Of a stretch of 64,000 nucleotides of DNA, positions 33,531 to 45,212 are shown in pieces. The translations under genes were made by a program, and so were the position numbers. The DNA is from Bursaphelenchus xylophilus (lineage: Eukaryota > Nematoda > Chromadorea > Rhabditida > Aphelenchoididae), in NCBI GenBank assembly GCA_904066235.2, contig CAJFCV020000001.1, positions 9,734,001-9,798,000 on the forward strand, given 5' to 3'. How positions within the stretch are numbered: position 1 is the first letter of the stretch; each line of letters opens with the position of its first letter. The notes below the pieces were generated by a model. That model was not told where the DNA came from and did no database searches. It was given only the letters and a program-made list of their open reading frames with translations.

Positions 33531-35100
33531 TCACATAAGTAACCAAGGAGCCTCGTCCTGAACATTGGGCCTTTGAGTCCTTCTACCTGAAAAAAACAGA
33601 TATTATTGAGAATTATATACGGATAATGTATTTTTTCTTCAAAAAACACCTCAGCTTGGTTTATTTCCAGAGGGTTTTGGCCTAACGAGTAAAAAAAGAG
33701 CCAATAAACTTACGAGGCATCAAGGAATTCCGCATTGATGCGTAGCTTCTTCTCATCATGTCGACGACGAGTCGGGCTGGAGGCTGGCGGCTCCTCCTCC
33801 TGGGCCTTTCATCAAACACGACGGGTTCAATGATTGGGCCGAGTTGTTCAGCCTCCCTTGATCTTCGAGGAGGCCGAGGAGGTTGATTGGCAGGAGGCGG
33901 CGGCTGGCAGCACCGCCTCCTGCACTTCGGCATTCGTCGGAGAGGCCCTGGGGCATCATGTTGTTCGGCCTGGACGTCGAAGGACGGGTGCGAAAGCTCT
34001 GGTTCTTCTTCGACTTGCGTATTGGCTTCAGGTATCGGCGAGGCACTTGGCTGGACTTCGGGACTTCGTGCCCGCGCCGTTCGCAGTGGACTTCTGGACC
34101 GCTCCTTTCTTGGTGACCGGGGAGCGGTCTTTTTCAAATTCTCGGTGAGGCGTTGTTGGAGGCGGGCGACTTCTGACTCTGCCTCCCTTTGCTTCCTCTG
34201 AGCACGGTCCGCTTCGGTCAGGGCCCCAAAATATTTTCTTTGGAGCTCGCTGATCTTGTTTTCGGCTTCTTCTTCCGCTTTTCTGATTGCGGCGGCCGCT
34301 TCTTCTTTGGCCTGCTTGACTTCAGCTTGGGCCTCTTCAACTGCCCCTTCATAGTACTTGACGTTATTTTCCAGGGTCTTTTGCCTCTGCCACATCTTCC
34401 GGCATTCGGTCTTCCATAGTTTTCGCTCATATTCGAGACGGTCGATTTTGGCTTCGACCGTCTCCTCCACCGCCCAGTCTTCCCCCTCATCGAAGACTTC
34501 CAATGATTTTATTGAGGGGACCCCATGCAGCGTTGAGTGCCCTGTGCTGTAGGCGGGCGAAAACTGCAACGTGCTGGGGGCGGAGAGATCGAGTGGTGAG
34601 CTCGATCTCTCCGTGCCCTCAACCGCCGGCAGGTGCTCGGCCTGTACGGTTGGGGCGGGATTTAGGCCGAAGCCAGAGAGGCCAGGTGTTGGGCTTGGCC
34701 CCTCTTTACCCTCCTCTGGGACGCCGGTTTGGTTCTGGCCAACCAGAGGAGGGGCCATGACCGCCGGCAGGAGTTCGGCCCGCACGGCATGGACTTCAGG
34801 CTCGGATGGAGGGCACGAGCCATGACCGACGGTGTTGGGAGACACTAAAATTACCAAAATTAGTCGAAGAATTGAAAAAGCATGGCCAAAAATTCTAAAA
34901 CTATTACTAAGGTCCCTATTTTCTAATATTCTCTTAATTTTCCCCACTAAAAATTTTATGCTTTTTCTGAAGTAATCCTTTTTGGTTTTAGGCGGAGATC
35001 CAGATGATGACGATCCAAAATCTTGAGGGTCCACGATGACCGAAGACTCCATATTTGAATCAAGATCCTGCGAAGAATTTGCTATTTCTCCAGAAAACAT
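33531..35100 (-). CDS. Coiled-coil protein with one hydrophobic segment and Pro/Arg/Ser-rich tail (480 aa)
   Basis: Exons 33714-35100 and 33531-33586 (1,443 nt, 481 codons with stop). The first ATG is at 35098-35100; the frame stays open upstream to an AAAATCAG acceptor near 35184, so an additional 5' exon is possible. Residues about 40-65 are basic (KTKKDYFRKSIKFLVGKIKR); about 68-86 are hydrophobic (ILRLILVILV), a likely membrane anchor. Residues 95-200 are Pro-rich with an imperfect internal repeat (VRAELLPAV / VQAEHLPAV). About 210-322 form a long charged heptad-like coiled coil (VEEAQAEVKQAKEEAAAA). The tail is Arg/Ser/Pro-rich (SPRKERSRSPLRTARARSP; RRRCCQPPPPANQPPRPPRR). The codon use is G+C-rich compared with its surroundings. 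Family not recognised; nuclear-envelope or organelle-surface protein is only a guess. Confidence 0.75.
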
Positions 35101-35160
35101 TCCACATACGTCGAAAATTGATCCACATTGAAGTGCAGTGACGGAAACCGTATTAATCAC

Positions 35161-37367
35161 AAGAAACCGAAGCTGATTTTTTTATGTTGATGGCGACCGG
35201 AAGGCGTATTTTTTATAGTGGTGATCAGGAAATCGACAGCACAGCAGCTCGAAAGCTGTAGAACACTGAATGACCCAAAGATTGGATCAAACGACAACGT
35301 GGAACAGAGAGATCCTTCAAAAGGACTCCAGAAGATGAGATGGAACCAAATTAAAGGTGGTGGTCCGAACCAAGATAATTGTTGGTCCTTGATTGGTGAA
35401 GATCAGGTGCGGGTGGACAAGTTCTGGGTGAGTTGGGGCCATTTCGACGTGAAAATCATGGAAAACTGGTGCTGGATTGGATGCATGGAGATGAAATGGT
35501 CAGATTGGTATGTGGATATTCGAATTGAGCTAAAATAATGTAGGTTCAATCGTCGGATGGGCGAAAACGTCTAAAAAATTCCGTAATTTATGTTTTCTCC
35601 TTGTTTCCTCCGTCCTCTAAATGCTTCATTTCAGATATTCGTTGATTCTTCGGTCACTTCCAAGGCGATATTGATGTAATGGATAGGCTAAAGAAAGCAT
35701 TGCTGAAGATCATTATTCCAAAAATTGTGGCGAAGATTGAAAATTTCAATTGGATCGGGGTCCTGATGTAAAAACGAATTTAATGGTGAAGATGTTGATT
35801 AAATGGAATGTCAATGCGCCTTCATTTCCACTGCGAACATTTTGGTCGTTTGAAGGTGGTAATTTGAAGGAATCTGATGGAAATGGTACGGAGTTCTGAT
35901 GTTACTCAAGCCGGTAGGTCGATTTGATGGCTTTTTGATGTTTAGACTGAGCGAAGATTATGAAATCGATGTTTAGAGTCTCTGAAAAGTCCACGCGACA
36001 CGCAACCACAAATTCGACGAGCCTGAACGACGAGAAGTCAAGTCCACCTGGAGAACACTACTCAGAACACATCAAGAGGTCATTCAACAAGATTTTGACA
36101 AGAAAAACGAGGACGGGTGCCAAGAACAACATCAATAACATCCATCCATGGACGAGACGAGCTCCCCACCCCTGGGAAATAGTCTAGTAAGACCCTAATC
36201 CTATCCTAAATAATGATCATGGTCCAGTTGATGTTCATCTTCAGCAATCAACCCAGTGATTGAATTGGTCCAAATGAGGAGATCCAGGAAGTTCATCATG
36301 TCATCGGGTGGTGTCTCATAGTGCAAACCCCGTGATAAGTAACAAAATGATCAATTTACGTGGATAGTATAAGATCATGTAAGTATTTATGGTTACATTT
36401 AAGACAATTAGAATTTATGTAATAATAAGGATATCCAATTGTAATGGTTGATGTTTCAGGACGCCAACGGAATTGGAAATGGACCTTTGGTAAGGGGGAA
36501 GCCATCGAGCTTTGAATCATCTTGGAATGGCTGCCTGGACGAACTGAAAAGGGCGAAAGGAAGAAAAATAAAATTATTACCTGGTCCACGAAGGAGATTG
36601 GAGATGAAGTTGGATGACAACTGTAGTAGAACACAAACAGTAGGACCATTTTTGGCCATGAAAATGAATAGTTTAGTCTTTCTTTTTGGGTTTTTGGGAA
36701 TCCGGGAGACTGCGGGCTGGGTTTGGTCATCAGAAAGCAAGATTTGGGTAAAGGGGTTGGAATTTTTGTCAAAATGTTTCGAAATTTATATCAAAAGCAC
36801 ACTCAGAATTTATGCTAACTTGGCTTTGATTTTATTGCCTAACGGTGTGTCAAAAAAAGCATTTTTTTCAAAAATTTTTCAAAAAAATGAAATCCGCAAT
36901 TTGAATTTTTTGAAATTTACCGAAAACCTGCCTTTGTGGTTCGAAATTTTTCAGTATTCCGTCTAAAATACGGCGGTCGATCTCTCGGGGTTCTAAACAC
37001 TGTAAAACGCAAAGAATTTGGACCTAAAATTGCCCGTATTTTACCGTACTAAAATAGATTTCGGCGGGAAAATACAGTATCCCTACCAGCCAAAATTGCG
37101 ACTTTTTATGTAATATTGGGCCTGGATATTACACTTCACGGTCCAATAGTGTATTTTCAAGGCCCTTAGGCCTTTGTATTGCCATTTTTGGCGGGATTTA
37201 GGGTAGGAACCCACCAGCCAAAAATGAAATTTATGATGTTACAGGTCACAAATAAAAACTACGGTAATTTCGAGTTGCAACTAAGTATAGGGTTTGTCAA
37301 TTTTGAGCTGTTTTGAGCTCTTTTTTCAGCAATATAATTTCGATGTACTTCAAGTCATCAGATGACT
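35161..37367. other. Intergenic, no confident gene
   Basis: Open frames at 35218-35538 and 36448-36966 (plus) contain exon-like patches (a TTTCAG acceptor near 36457, tryptophan-rich text near 35400-35530) but could not be linked into a closed gene. 35340-35540 and 35640-35700 look like degraded related sequence. The remainder is AT-rich. Confidence 0.4.
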
Positions 37368-37802
37368 TAAAACACGATTTTTGAGCCACTGAATCAGCCG
37401 CCAGTTAGGCCCGGACATAGAAAAAAATGGATTTTGGGTTTTTGATCTTAAATTGACTGTAGGCATCCTATAAACATATGACCAAAATATTTTTGCCTAA
37501 TTCTCCCATTAACCTACTGTAATTTACAATTTAATGTTTTTACAGTAATCGACTATTACTCCAAAACTACGCATCGTAAATAGTTGAAATTAAGAATACT
37601 TATGTTTTAGCACATGCTCGTCAAAGTGAATACAAAATTTTGGCACTCAGGTTACTGTAACATACCGCAATATAGGTTCGGCCGCACAAAATCGGCCGTA
37701 AAAAAATTGTTTCTGAAAACCCGCAGCTGATTTTTACATATGTTGTTCAGCGTAAAATTCTGCCCTAGAAACATTTTAAAAAAGTTTAAAAAGTCGTGCC
37801 CC

Positions 37803-37880
37803 GATTTTCGTGGTGTAGTGGATTTTGGTCAAGTTTAGTAATCCGAAGGTCGCGGGTTCGATCCCGGTGGAACCAAAATC
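37803..37880 (+). pseudogene. tRNA-like sequence (pseudo-tRNA), left arm
   Basis: Contains a recognisable A box (TGGTGTAGTGG, 37811-37821) and B box (GGTTCGATCCC, 37855-37865) at tRNA spacing. The T arm pairs with one mismatch, but the acceptor stem and anticodon arm do not fold properly, so it is a degenerate tRNA or a tRNA-derived internal Pol III promoter. The antisense frame reads GSTGIEPATFGLLN, a typical artefact of translating a tRNA. Confidence 0.6.
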
Positions 37881-38861
37881 TGTAAAACCGCACAAAACTT
37901 CAAAAAATCGTGTCGAGGGGAATTGATAATATACATGCAGAGTACCAAAAACTGTATCATGGGTTATTCGCAAATTAGAAGGCATTTTTCGGAGTTAAAA
38001 TTATTATTTTGGTCTTCGCGGATTCTGGCCCAAATTTAGTTAAGCAAAATGGCTAAAAATGATAATATATACCTTTTCTAGCCTTCTGAGTTCAATGCAC
38101 CCAATTTTTCGGACCTAGGATTACTGTAACATGGCGAAAACGGATTTCGGCCGCTAAAATCGGCCGTAAAACTGTTCATTGCGAGTATACGCAGCTAATT
38201 CTTCGATTTTTCGAATCAGCATGAAATTCCACACTAGTGACACTCAAAGTTGACTTTCTCAGTTAAACACTTTTTTCACTGTGGTGAATTACTTTCAAGT
38301 TTGAAAATTGTAAATAAAACTGCATTAGTTCTGGATTAAGCCAAAAATACTTCAAATCTGAATTTAAACGATGGATCCACACATTTATAGACCAAAAACC
38401 CAAATTTTTAAATTTTTTTTTTCAACCAAAAAATTTGTATGTAATCTTCAGTGCAAAATTTCTGCGAAATAAAAATGGTCAGCTAAGAAATATTATATAA
38501 TGATTCTGGGGCAAAATTTCACGCTGATTCGAAAAATCGAAGAATTAGCTGCGTATACTCGCAATGAACAGTTTTACGGCCGATTTTAGCGGCCGAAATC
38601 CGTTTTCGCCATGTTACAGTAATCCTAGGTCCGAAAAATTGGGTGCATTGAACTCAGAAGGCTAGAAAAGGTATATATTATCATTTTTAGCCATTTTGCT
38701 TAACTAAATTTGGGCCAGAATCCGCGAAGACCAAAATAATAATTTTAACTCCGAAAAATGCCTTCTAATTTGCGAATAACCCATGATACAGTTTTTGGTA
38801 CTCTGCATGTATATTATCAATTCCCCTCGACACGATTTTTTGAAGTTTTGTGCGGTTTTAC

Positions 38862-38942
38862 AGATTTTGGTTCCACCGGGATCGAACCCGCGACCTTCGG
38901 ATTACTAAACTTGACCAAAATCCACTACACCACGAAAATCGG
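38862..38942 (-). pseudogene. tRNA-like sequence (pseudo-tRNA), right arm
   Basis: Inverted copy of 37803-37880 with the same A and B boxes; sequence-identical as far as compared by eye. Confidence 0.6.
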
Positions 38943-39473
38943 GGCACGACTTTTTAAACTTTTTTAAAATGTTTCTAGGGCAGAATTTTACGCTGAACAA
39001 CATATGTAAAAATCAGCTGCGGGTTTTCAGAAACAATTTTTTTACGGCCGATTTTGTGCGGCCGAACCTATATTGCGGTATGTTACAGTAACCTGAGTGC
39101 CAAAATTTTGTATTCACTTTGACGAGCATGTGCTAAAACATAAGTATTCTTAATTTCAACTATTTACGATGCGTAGTTTTGGAGTAATAGTCGATTACTG
39201 TAAAAACATTAAATTGTAAATTACAGTAGGTTAATGGGAGAATTAGACAAAAATATTTCAGTCATATGTTTATTGGAAGCCTACGGTCATTTTAAAACAA
39301 AAAACTCAAAATCGATATTTTTCTATGTCCACGGCTAATTCAGTGACTCAGAAATCGTGTTTTAAAGTATTGATATTTTTTTTATATTTTTAATCCCTAA
39401 GCTTATGTTAGTTAAAAAAAATCTTGAAATTCTCAAAAAACCCCAAAAAAAATCCCAAAAAGCATTGGACTTA

Positions 39474-39601
39474 CCCGTCGGCCGTTCCCCGACTCCAACC
39501 ACCGGGACGGCAGCGGTGGAGGAAGTCGGGGCCATCGCCTGAATGGCGGATTCATCGCCGGAGCGGATTGGAGAGCTTGGGGAGCTTGAGCTTGACATCA
39601 T
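39474..39601 (-). CDS. Orphan first exon, Ser/Pro-rich N-terminus
   Basis: ATG at 39599-39601 opens a frame reading MMSSSSSPSSPIRSGDESAI and ending VGVGERPT at a consensus donor ACGG|GTAAGTCC (phase 1). It is G+C-rich against an A+T-rich surround, as real exons are here. The following exon should lie at lower coordinates, but the 2-kb palindrome begins about 110 bp away and no in-phase acceptor exon was found before or beyond it. The gene may span the palindrome, or may have been broken by it. Confidence 0.5.
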
Positions 39602-39986
39602 AAAGATGGGTGAACCAGATTCGGAGAATTACCGGTAAATGAGAAAAATGCCAACGAAATTTTGGTGAATTTCGAATATGCAAATTTCGAATTTTTATGC
39701 AAATTGTGGGAAAATTCGACTTTTTTCGAATTTTCATTCAATTTTTTTCAGTTTTTTGGAACGTTTCTTGCAACGTGGCGAAATTTCGGACTTTTTTGTG
39801 GAATTTTGAACGTTTCAGGACGGGTTTGGACAAAGGTTTTTGACTGTATGGCATACTTTTGGTGAGTTTTTGAAAATTTTGTTCGATTTCTTTAGCTTTT
39901 TGATGTATTTTTTGAATTTATATATTTAATTTTAGATGGTTCTATGGCTAATCTGATACTGAGCTCTCCCAAACCTTCAGCCTCGG

Positions 39987-40634
39987 ATGAACGGCCACAA
40001 ATTGCTACCGATGGTCGAAATCGCCATAGAGAAACGAGTTATAGCTGATGGACAAAATTTAAGAAGTAAGTTGTGCTTTGGGCTTTTTGGATTGTTCGGA
40101 ATTTAGGCAGTTACATCGGAGTCCCCCGTCCACGCGAATGTCACGAGGGGCATGCGGTGGCCGAAGCTTTGTTGCGAGGAACCAGAATCGGCATTGCTTT
40201 GATGGCAGCGGACGGTTACAATTATGAGAAAATTGGCAGATCGATGATGTTGAATAGTTTGAAACCGAGTCAAGGGTAGGTGTATTGTAGGCCTATTTTA
40301 GAAGATTATGGGTGGTTTGAGGGTGGTGTTATGTTGAGAATTTTTATGACATTTTCGGGATAAATTTGAATTCCTTCAAAAATTTACTATAGCTGGATTA
40401 AGGAAAGCCTGTAGTATAGAGAGGGCGTTTCATCTTCCTGAACTCGTTCGAGCCTTTTCTTGGAATATTTTGATTATTTTTTTTTCTAACGTTGTTATGA
40501 TTATTATAACAGTCTCATTTAGGCATACTACGACGAGAAATCCTTCCTGGCGCATACTGCATTTGGAAGATCAGTGCTCTCCACAATTCCATCAATTTTG
40601 TATCCAATCGAGACTTCAATTGTGGGGACAATAA
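39987..40634 (+). CDS. Small three-exon protein of unknown function (119 aa)
   Basis: Exons 39987-40065, 40107-40275, 40523-40634; total 360 nt, 120 codons with stop. The ATG lies 6 bp after an AAACCTTCAG acceptor-like site, fitting trans-splicing. The protein begins MNGHKLLPMVEIAIEKRVIA and contains VPRPRECHEGHAVAEALLRG. No membrane segment and no recognised domain. Intron 2 (about 250 bp) is longer than usual and exon 3 is the least certain part. A repeat shared with the 3' flank of the 19-exon gene begins about 70 bp downstream of the stop. Confidence 0.55.
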
Positions 40635-42030
40635 ATTGATGATGTTGTAGTAGGCAGAAGTTGATGACTAATGCTGATGATTATTATCTTCAAAGATCTG
40701 TTGTTGTAATAGTATTTATCTGGGTTTTCTCAATGTGAACGTCTGCCGTTGTGAAAACACTCTTGGTTAGTTTTTGTTAGAGTTTTTTTTTAAATTTTGC
40801 CTTGAGACATAGCTTTCTTGTTGAACTCCATATCTTGTTTATTCCTTTGGTTATTTTTCTAATAAATTATAACGCTAAATTTTTTGAATGTGATACTTTG
40901 TGGAATTTCTGTGGCTTATTGAGGCCTTTCGTCAAGCTGTGTTTTTTTCAAATTGAATGACAAGAAACGTGGAAACTTGTGTGCTTCCGGAGGGCTTTTT
41001 GGAGTTTGTGGGTCCAAACCCCTTGAAGTTTACAAGTGGGCCATGGATTTTTTTCTAAAAGAGTTTGAAATGACATCAGATGGAAGAGAAATCAAGGGGC
41101 AAGAAAGAACGAAGGGAAAACATGATGGTATACATGGGAGAAGGACAAATTTATTTTTACTCAATACTTGGTATCTGTCTGTCGGGAAAAATGACGCTGA
41201 TTATTGTCGCTGAAGTGAAAAATAATATCATTTTGCGGCGACACAATTCCTGTGAAAGCCGCTGAATGCTTGGCGGAGACTTGCAACATGACCACTTTCC
41301 CTAATTTTGGCTGTTGCTAACCCCACTTTTCTTAATTTTTGAGACACCCCAAAGTATCGTCAAATTGTCGTTGATCCGAGAAGTCGTAGCGAAATTAATT
41401 TCTGCACGCGGCGCTGTCCTTCATTATTTCCCGACAGACATAAGAACCAGTGGTGTCAGACGTTTATTCCGGGTTTATAGTGGGATTGGAACAGATACCG
41501 CATGATGGCTTATTCTAGTTTAGCTGATTTTGTAGTTTTGTCGTCAGTTCTTCGAGCCTTTTCCCACTAAAAACTGGCCACTTATCAGCACAAAATCCAA
41601 TTCGAAAATCCGCTTCTTTTCCGGAATAAACCCTTTGAAATTTGTGAAGGCTAGTTGGCAGTCTGTTTCATCATGATTATTCTTTCCGAAGCTATTAAAT
41701 TAAATCCTTTTTTCTACGATTTATTTTGTACTTGGATATTAGATTAGTTCCAAAGAACGGGATTGTTTTCGTGTTTTTGCTGATAATGTCAAAGCCATGC
41801 CGTCAAATCATTAGTCCCACTAGATCATAGAGCCGTCAGAGAGCAAAAACCCAGACTGACGGAGGTCCTGCAGGTCAAAAGAACATAAATTTAGAGATGA
41901 GTCTATCTTCACTCCTCTAAATTTGAAATTTTTTATGTGATAGGCCGACAATTTCTTATTCTTTATATTAATTTAGCCTTTATTACCCTTCACCATGCTA
42001 TTTATTTAAATTTCAGCTCCAAATTTTTCT
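40635..42030. other. Intergenic with repeat copy and a short TIR pair
   Basis: Holds the second copy of the 19158-19475 repeat, then an element-like segment bounded by TGTCTGTCGGGAAA (about 41174-41188) and its inverse TTTCCCGACAGACA (about 41428-41441). No supported gene; the frame at 40953-41213 runs into these repeats. The final 100 bp are the promoter and 5' region of the MFS gene. Confidence 0.5.
40705..40955 (+). repeat. Dispersed repeat, copy 2 (partner at 19158-19475)
   Basis: Same-orientation match to 19158-19475 by shared words (TCTCAATGTGAACGTCTGCC, GTTGAACTCCATATCTTGTT, TTCGTCAAG[C/T]TGTGTTT). Lies just after the stop codon of the preceding plus-strand gene, as the other copy does. 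Confidence 0.7.
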
Positions 42031-44090
42031 ATGAATACCCAAAAAATCGAGCCAGTTCTGTCCAATGATGATATTACACTTGCCAAAAGAGAGAATAAAG
42101 CGGATCCCAACGAACCCAATAGCTCCGCATTTATATTTGCCCATAAAACTCGGCTAGTGGTATTATTTCTAACTACGTTGTGTTTAACCTGCATCTTGAG
42201 TAATTCGTTGGCACTAAATTTTACCGTAATCTGTATGTTCAAGGATAACAGTACAGATGAGCCGATATCAAATGGAAATTTGACTGGTATGGTACCAAAT
42301 TATTTTCATTTTTGTTTCTCGTGATTGTCTTATTAAGTTAATGGACTAAAAATTTCAATTTTAGATGTGGTTCCGGAGTTATTGTACAGCGAGATCCAGA
42401 AAAGCTGGCTTTTTGCGGCCGTGGCTATGGGCACGCTGATTGGGACAATCCCGTTGACACTGTTGACTCCAATTTGGGGGATGAAGTAGGATTTTACTCA
42501 TCAATTTTATTTCTTTTTTGTAACTTCCAGTTTTCAAAAAATTTTGCTACAAAAACTTAAAAATAGTTTTTCATCTTGTCATAACAACTCCCCATCCATT
42601 TCAGGATAATCTTTACAATTTACGGTCTAATCTCCGCCGGAGCCACCTTGATTTTCCCCTTGATGGTTCCCTTCGGCTTCGGCGCCGTTTTTATTCTCCG
42701 ATTCTTCCAAGGAGTCGCTGTCGCCACTTCCTGGCCCGCAATGGGTGCTATTATCGCCGAATGGGCTACTCTCCGAAAGTCGGGCACTTTTGTGGCCTGG
42801 CTTTCAGCCCATCTTCAGTTGGCCCAGATCTTCACCATGCCTGTGGCCGGAGAGTTATGCGAAAGTGAATGGAGTTGGCCGGCGTTGTACTATTTGCAGG
42901 GGACTGCGACTGTTATTTGCTTTGCCATCTTCTGGTGGTTCTTTGAAGATTCTCCGACCATCCATCGGTAAAATTAGTTGCCGCAGCTTTGATGACATTA
43001 CTTTAGACATGTCAGTGAAAAAGAGCTGAAAACTCTGCAGAAAAACAAGCTGGTTTTGATTGGAGCTGACAACGACAATCACAAGATCCCTTATAAGGAG
43101 ATTTTAACCGACCGGTCGGTTATTGGAATCCTGTTATCATTGTTCGGAGCTACTTTGGGTTTCCAGTTCTTTTATCAGTATGGTCCGGTCTATTTAAATC
43201 AGGTAAAATTTGGCCAATGTATTGTCAGAAAACCTTGCCGTCTTTTATATTTCCACATTTCTTTAGGTCCAAGGTCTGGACATTCAGAATACGGGATTTT
43301 CGGCCGCCTTTCCCTTCGTAATCTCGATGGTTGTCAAGTTTATTGTGGGCCCATTCAGTGATAATATCCCATATGTTGGTGACAAGGGCCGAGTTATTAT
43401 TTTTGCATCAGTCTCCTTGTACTCGATGGGCGCTTGTTTCATCACTCTGGCCTTTCTTTCGGCCGAACAGAAGATTTTATCGCGGGTTTTCTTCACCGCG
43501 GCCATTGTTTCAAGCGGAATGAATTCGGTGGGAGTCTCCAAAAGTTGTCAACTGGCAAGTTACTTCTTGATTATGGTTTTCAGAACTTTAGAGGTTGATT
43601 TTTCGCAATTTCTTGACTTCTTGATCATAATATTTGTATTACACTTGATATCAAACCTAATTTTAGATCTCCGGCAGATTTATTCACTTCATGATGGCGT
43701 TAAATATGGTAATTACGAGTGTAATTGTCCTTCTGATCCCCTTGATGGTTGCGGTTTTTGCTCCGAATGGCACCGCCGGCGAGGTAAACACTTTTCCGCC
43801 TCTTGAACCCCAAATTTCAGTGGGCCGCCTTGTTTATTGCCACCGGCATAATTGTCATCACTTTCACCACAATCTTCAACTTCACAGCCGAAGCGAAATT
43901 ACGGCCTTGGGCAGTAACGTCTCCTCCAAGTACAACAGAAGATAAAGGATACGGTAATGAACAATATACTGTCCCATCGATCGCTCAGTTGAATGTGGAA
44001 GCGTTGGAAAACGGTGAAGAAACGCCAAAGACAGGGGATTCGAAGCGAGTAGACGAGAAAAATGATGAGATACCGGTGTTTACTGTCTAA
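42031..44090 (+). CDS. Major facilitator superfamily transporter, SLC17-like (536 aa)
   Basis: Exons 42031-42286, 42365-42485, 42605-42967, 43007-43202, 43267-43554, 43667-43783, 43821-44090; total 1,611 nt in frame. Intron 5 uses a GC donor (CTG|GCAAGT). About twelve hydrophobic segments are seen: TM1 near residues 40-62 (LVVLFLTTLCLTCILSNSLA), an extracellular loop with N-glycosylation sites (NST, NLT), then TM pairs through SWLFAAVAMGTLIGTIPLTL, VFILRFFQGVAVATSWPAMG, and C-terminal segments including AALFIATGIIVITFTTIFNF. The RFFQGVAVATSWPAMG block is the characteristic SLC17 region after TM4. The family moves organic or inorganic anions (phosphate, sialic acid, glutamate, nucleotides) across plasma or vesicle membranes; the substrate cannot be assigned. 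The tail after TM12 is hydrophilic and acidic. Confidence 0.92.
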
Positions 44091-45212
44091 TTCAAACATA
44101 TTTTTTGTTCTTTTTACATATGAATTTTCATCAGTTGAGATTAAAAATTAAAATTGTTTGTTTTCAAAAGGACATAATTATTTTTGAGCTGATCAATGAT
44201 GATTGTATTTTAGTAAAAATTTCAGGATTATCTGGAAGTGTTCTAGAAGAAAAGTGCAGGTTTTGTATGTATATCTATGACAGTTTTGTTTTCATAAACA
44301 AATTATTATATTATCTGATTTTTGGAGTTTGCTTTTCTACAGCAATACGCAGAGACGTACATAGCTGATAAATTTCTTGTTTCCATTGTCAAGCTGCCAA
44401 AACCTATTTTCTGGTATAAACAGAGTTTTCGTTAATCTTCCACAGCACGCCGCATAAAAAAAAAACTCTTGTTTGCTGAGACTTGGGCCTTCGCTGCAGA
44501 CTAAAATTCATAAGATTTTATTTGTTTTGGTGATATCACTTACAGAATTTTTTTCAAATTGCTCACACAAATACTCACTGAATGACTTACTGTTTGTTTA
44601 ACGATAAGAAAAGAACAAAAACTTTTATTCGCTACACTTTTTTGAAGGGTTAGAGGCTGAAAATAAAAAATTAAAATTTGTTTGGAAATTTGGAGGCGAA
44701 GACAGTACCCCATTAAGGTTTAAATTGTCTCAATTTCCCGGTAAACGCCTTATCATTCCCATAATTAAACCCTTGACTGGTATCTACTCGAATTGCTTAA
44801 CTAATAGCAATTTGAGTAGGTATTTATCTCTATTTTCCGCTTAATTTGTCATTTGCTCGAAGAAATGCCTTTAGGGCACACGTATTTACCTGCGAGTTCA
44901 ATACTCCAGCACTCTTGTCCCTCTCCCCGCCCCAAACCCTCTCACTTCCCCTTAGCCACCCTCTAATTACACCTCCCCCATTCAGTTCTAATTCGCAGTC
45001 TGAATACGGTAATTCCGGGAATGACAACACCCTCTATCTTAATGACTTCCGTGTTATGTAAATACTCATTGAATCAGCTTCAATTCTTGATCTGGAACTT
45101 ATTTGTTGTTTGCCTGAGGCGCTGTTTTGCCCGTTCCTCGGCCTCTTCAAGGTCAATGATAAAATTGGCATAAAATGGAATAAAAAGGAGCGCCCCGAGA
45201 GAAGTCGAGGTT
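44091..45212. other. Intergenic between MFS and esterase genes
   Basis: No gene. Contains a strong short hairpin (44781-44822), a C-rich strand around 44925-44990, and proximal promoter sequence of the esterase including TGATAA at 45157-45162, a WGATAR match 51 bp before the ATG. Confidence 0.5.
44781..44822. repeat. 17-bp near-perfect stem hairpin
   Basis: TATCTACTCGAATTGCT, an 8-nt loop, then AGCAATTTGAGTAGGTA. The stem has only G-T or C-A type mismatches at two positions. Isolated in intergenic DNA; shorter than a typical miRNA precursor. Function unknown. Confidence 0.65.

Larger units (their letters stand above)
37368..39366. mobile_element. Two-kilobase palindrome (foldback element) with a tRNA-like sequence in each arm
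   Basis: Left arm 37368-38233 and right arm 38513-39366 are inverted copies with a spacer of about 280 bp. Identity is very high in the inner 600-700 bp (a 69-codon frame is identical in the two arms) and lower toward the outer ends (for example CCGCCAGTTAGGCCCGGACA versus the eroded match on the right). There is no transposase and no clear target duplication. The arms can form an approximately 860-bp RNA or DNA hairpin. Confidence 0.85.

Noticed and set aside
34000..34800. Several long plus-strand open frames (75-105 codons)
   Set aside because: They are antisense shadows of the G+C-rich coiled-coil gene on the minus strand.
37776..38967. Two identical 69-codon ATG frames, one per palindrome arm
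   Set aside because: They cover the antisense of the tRNA-like sequence; the GIEPATFGL text is a known translation artefact of tRNAs.
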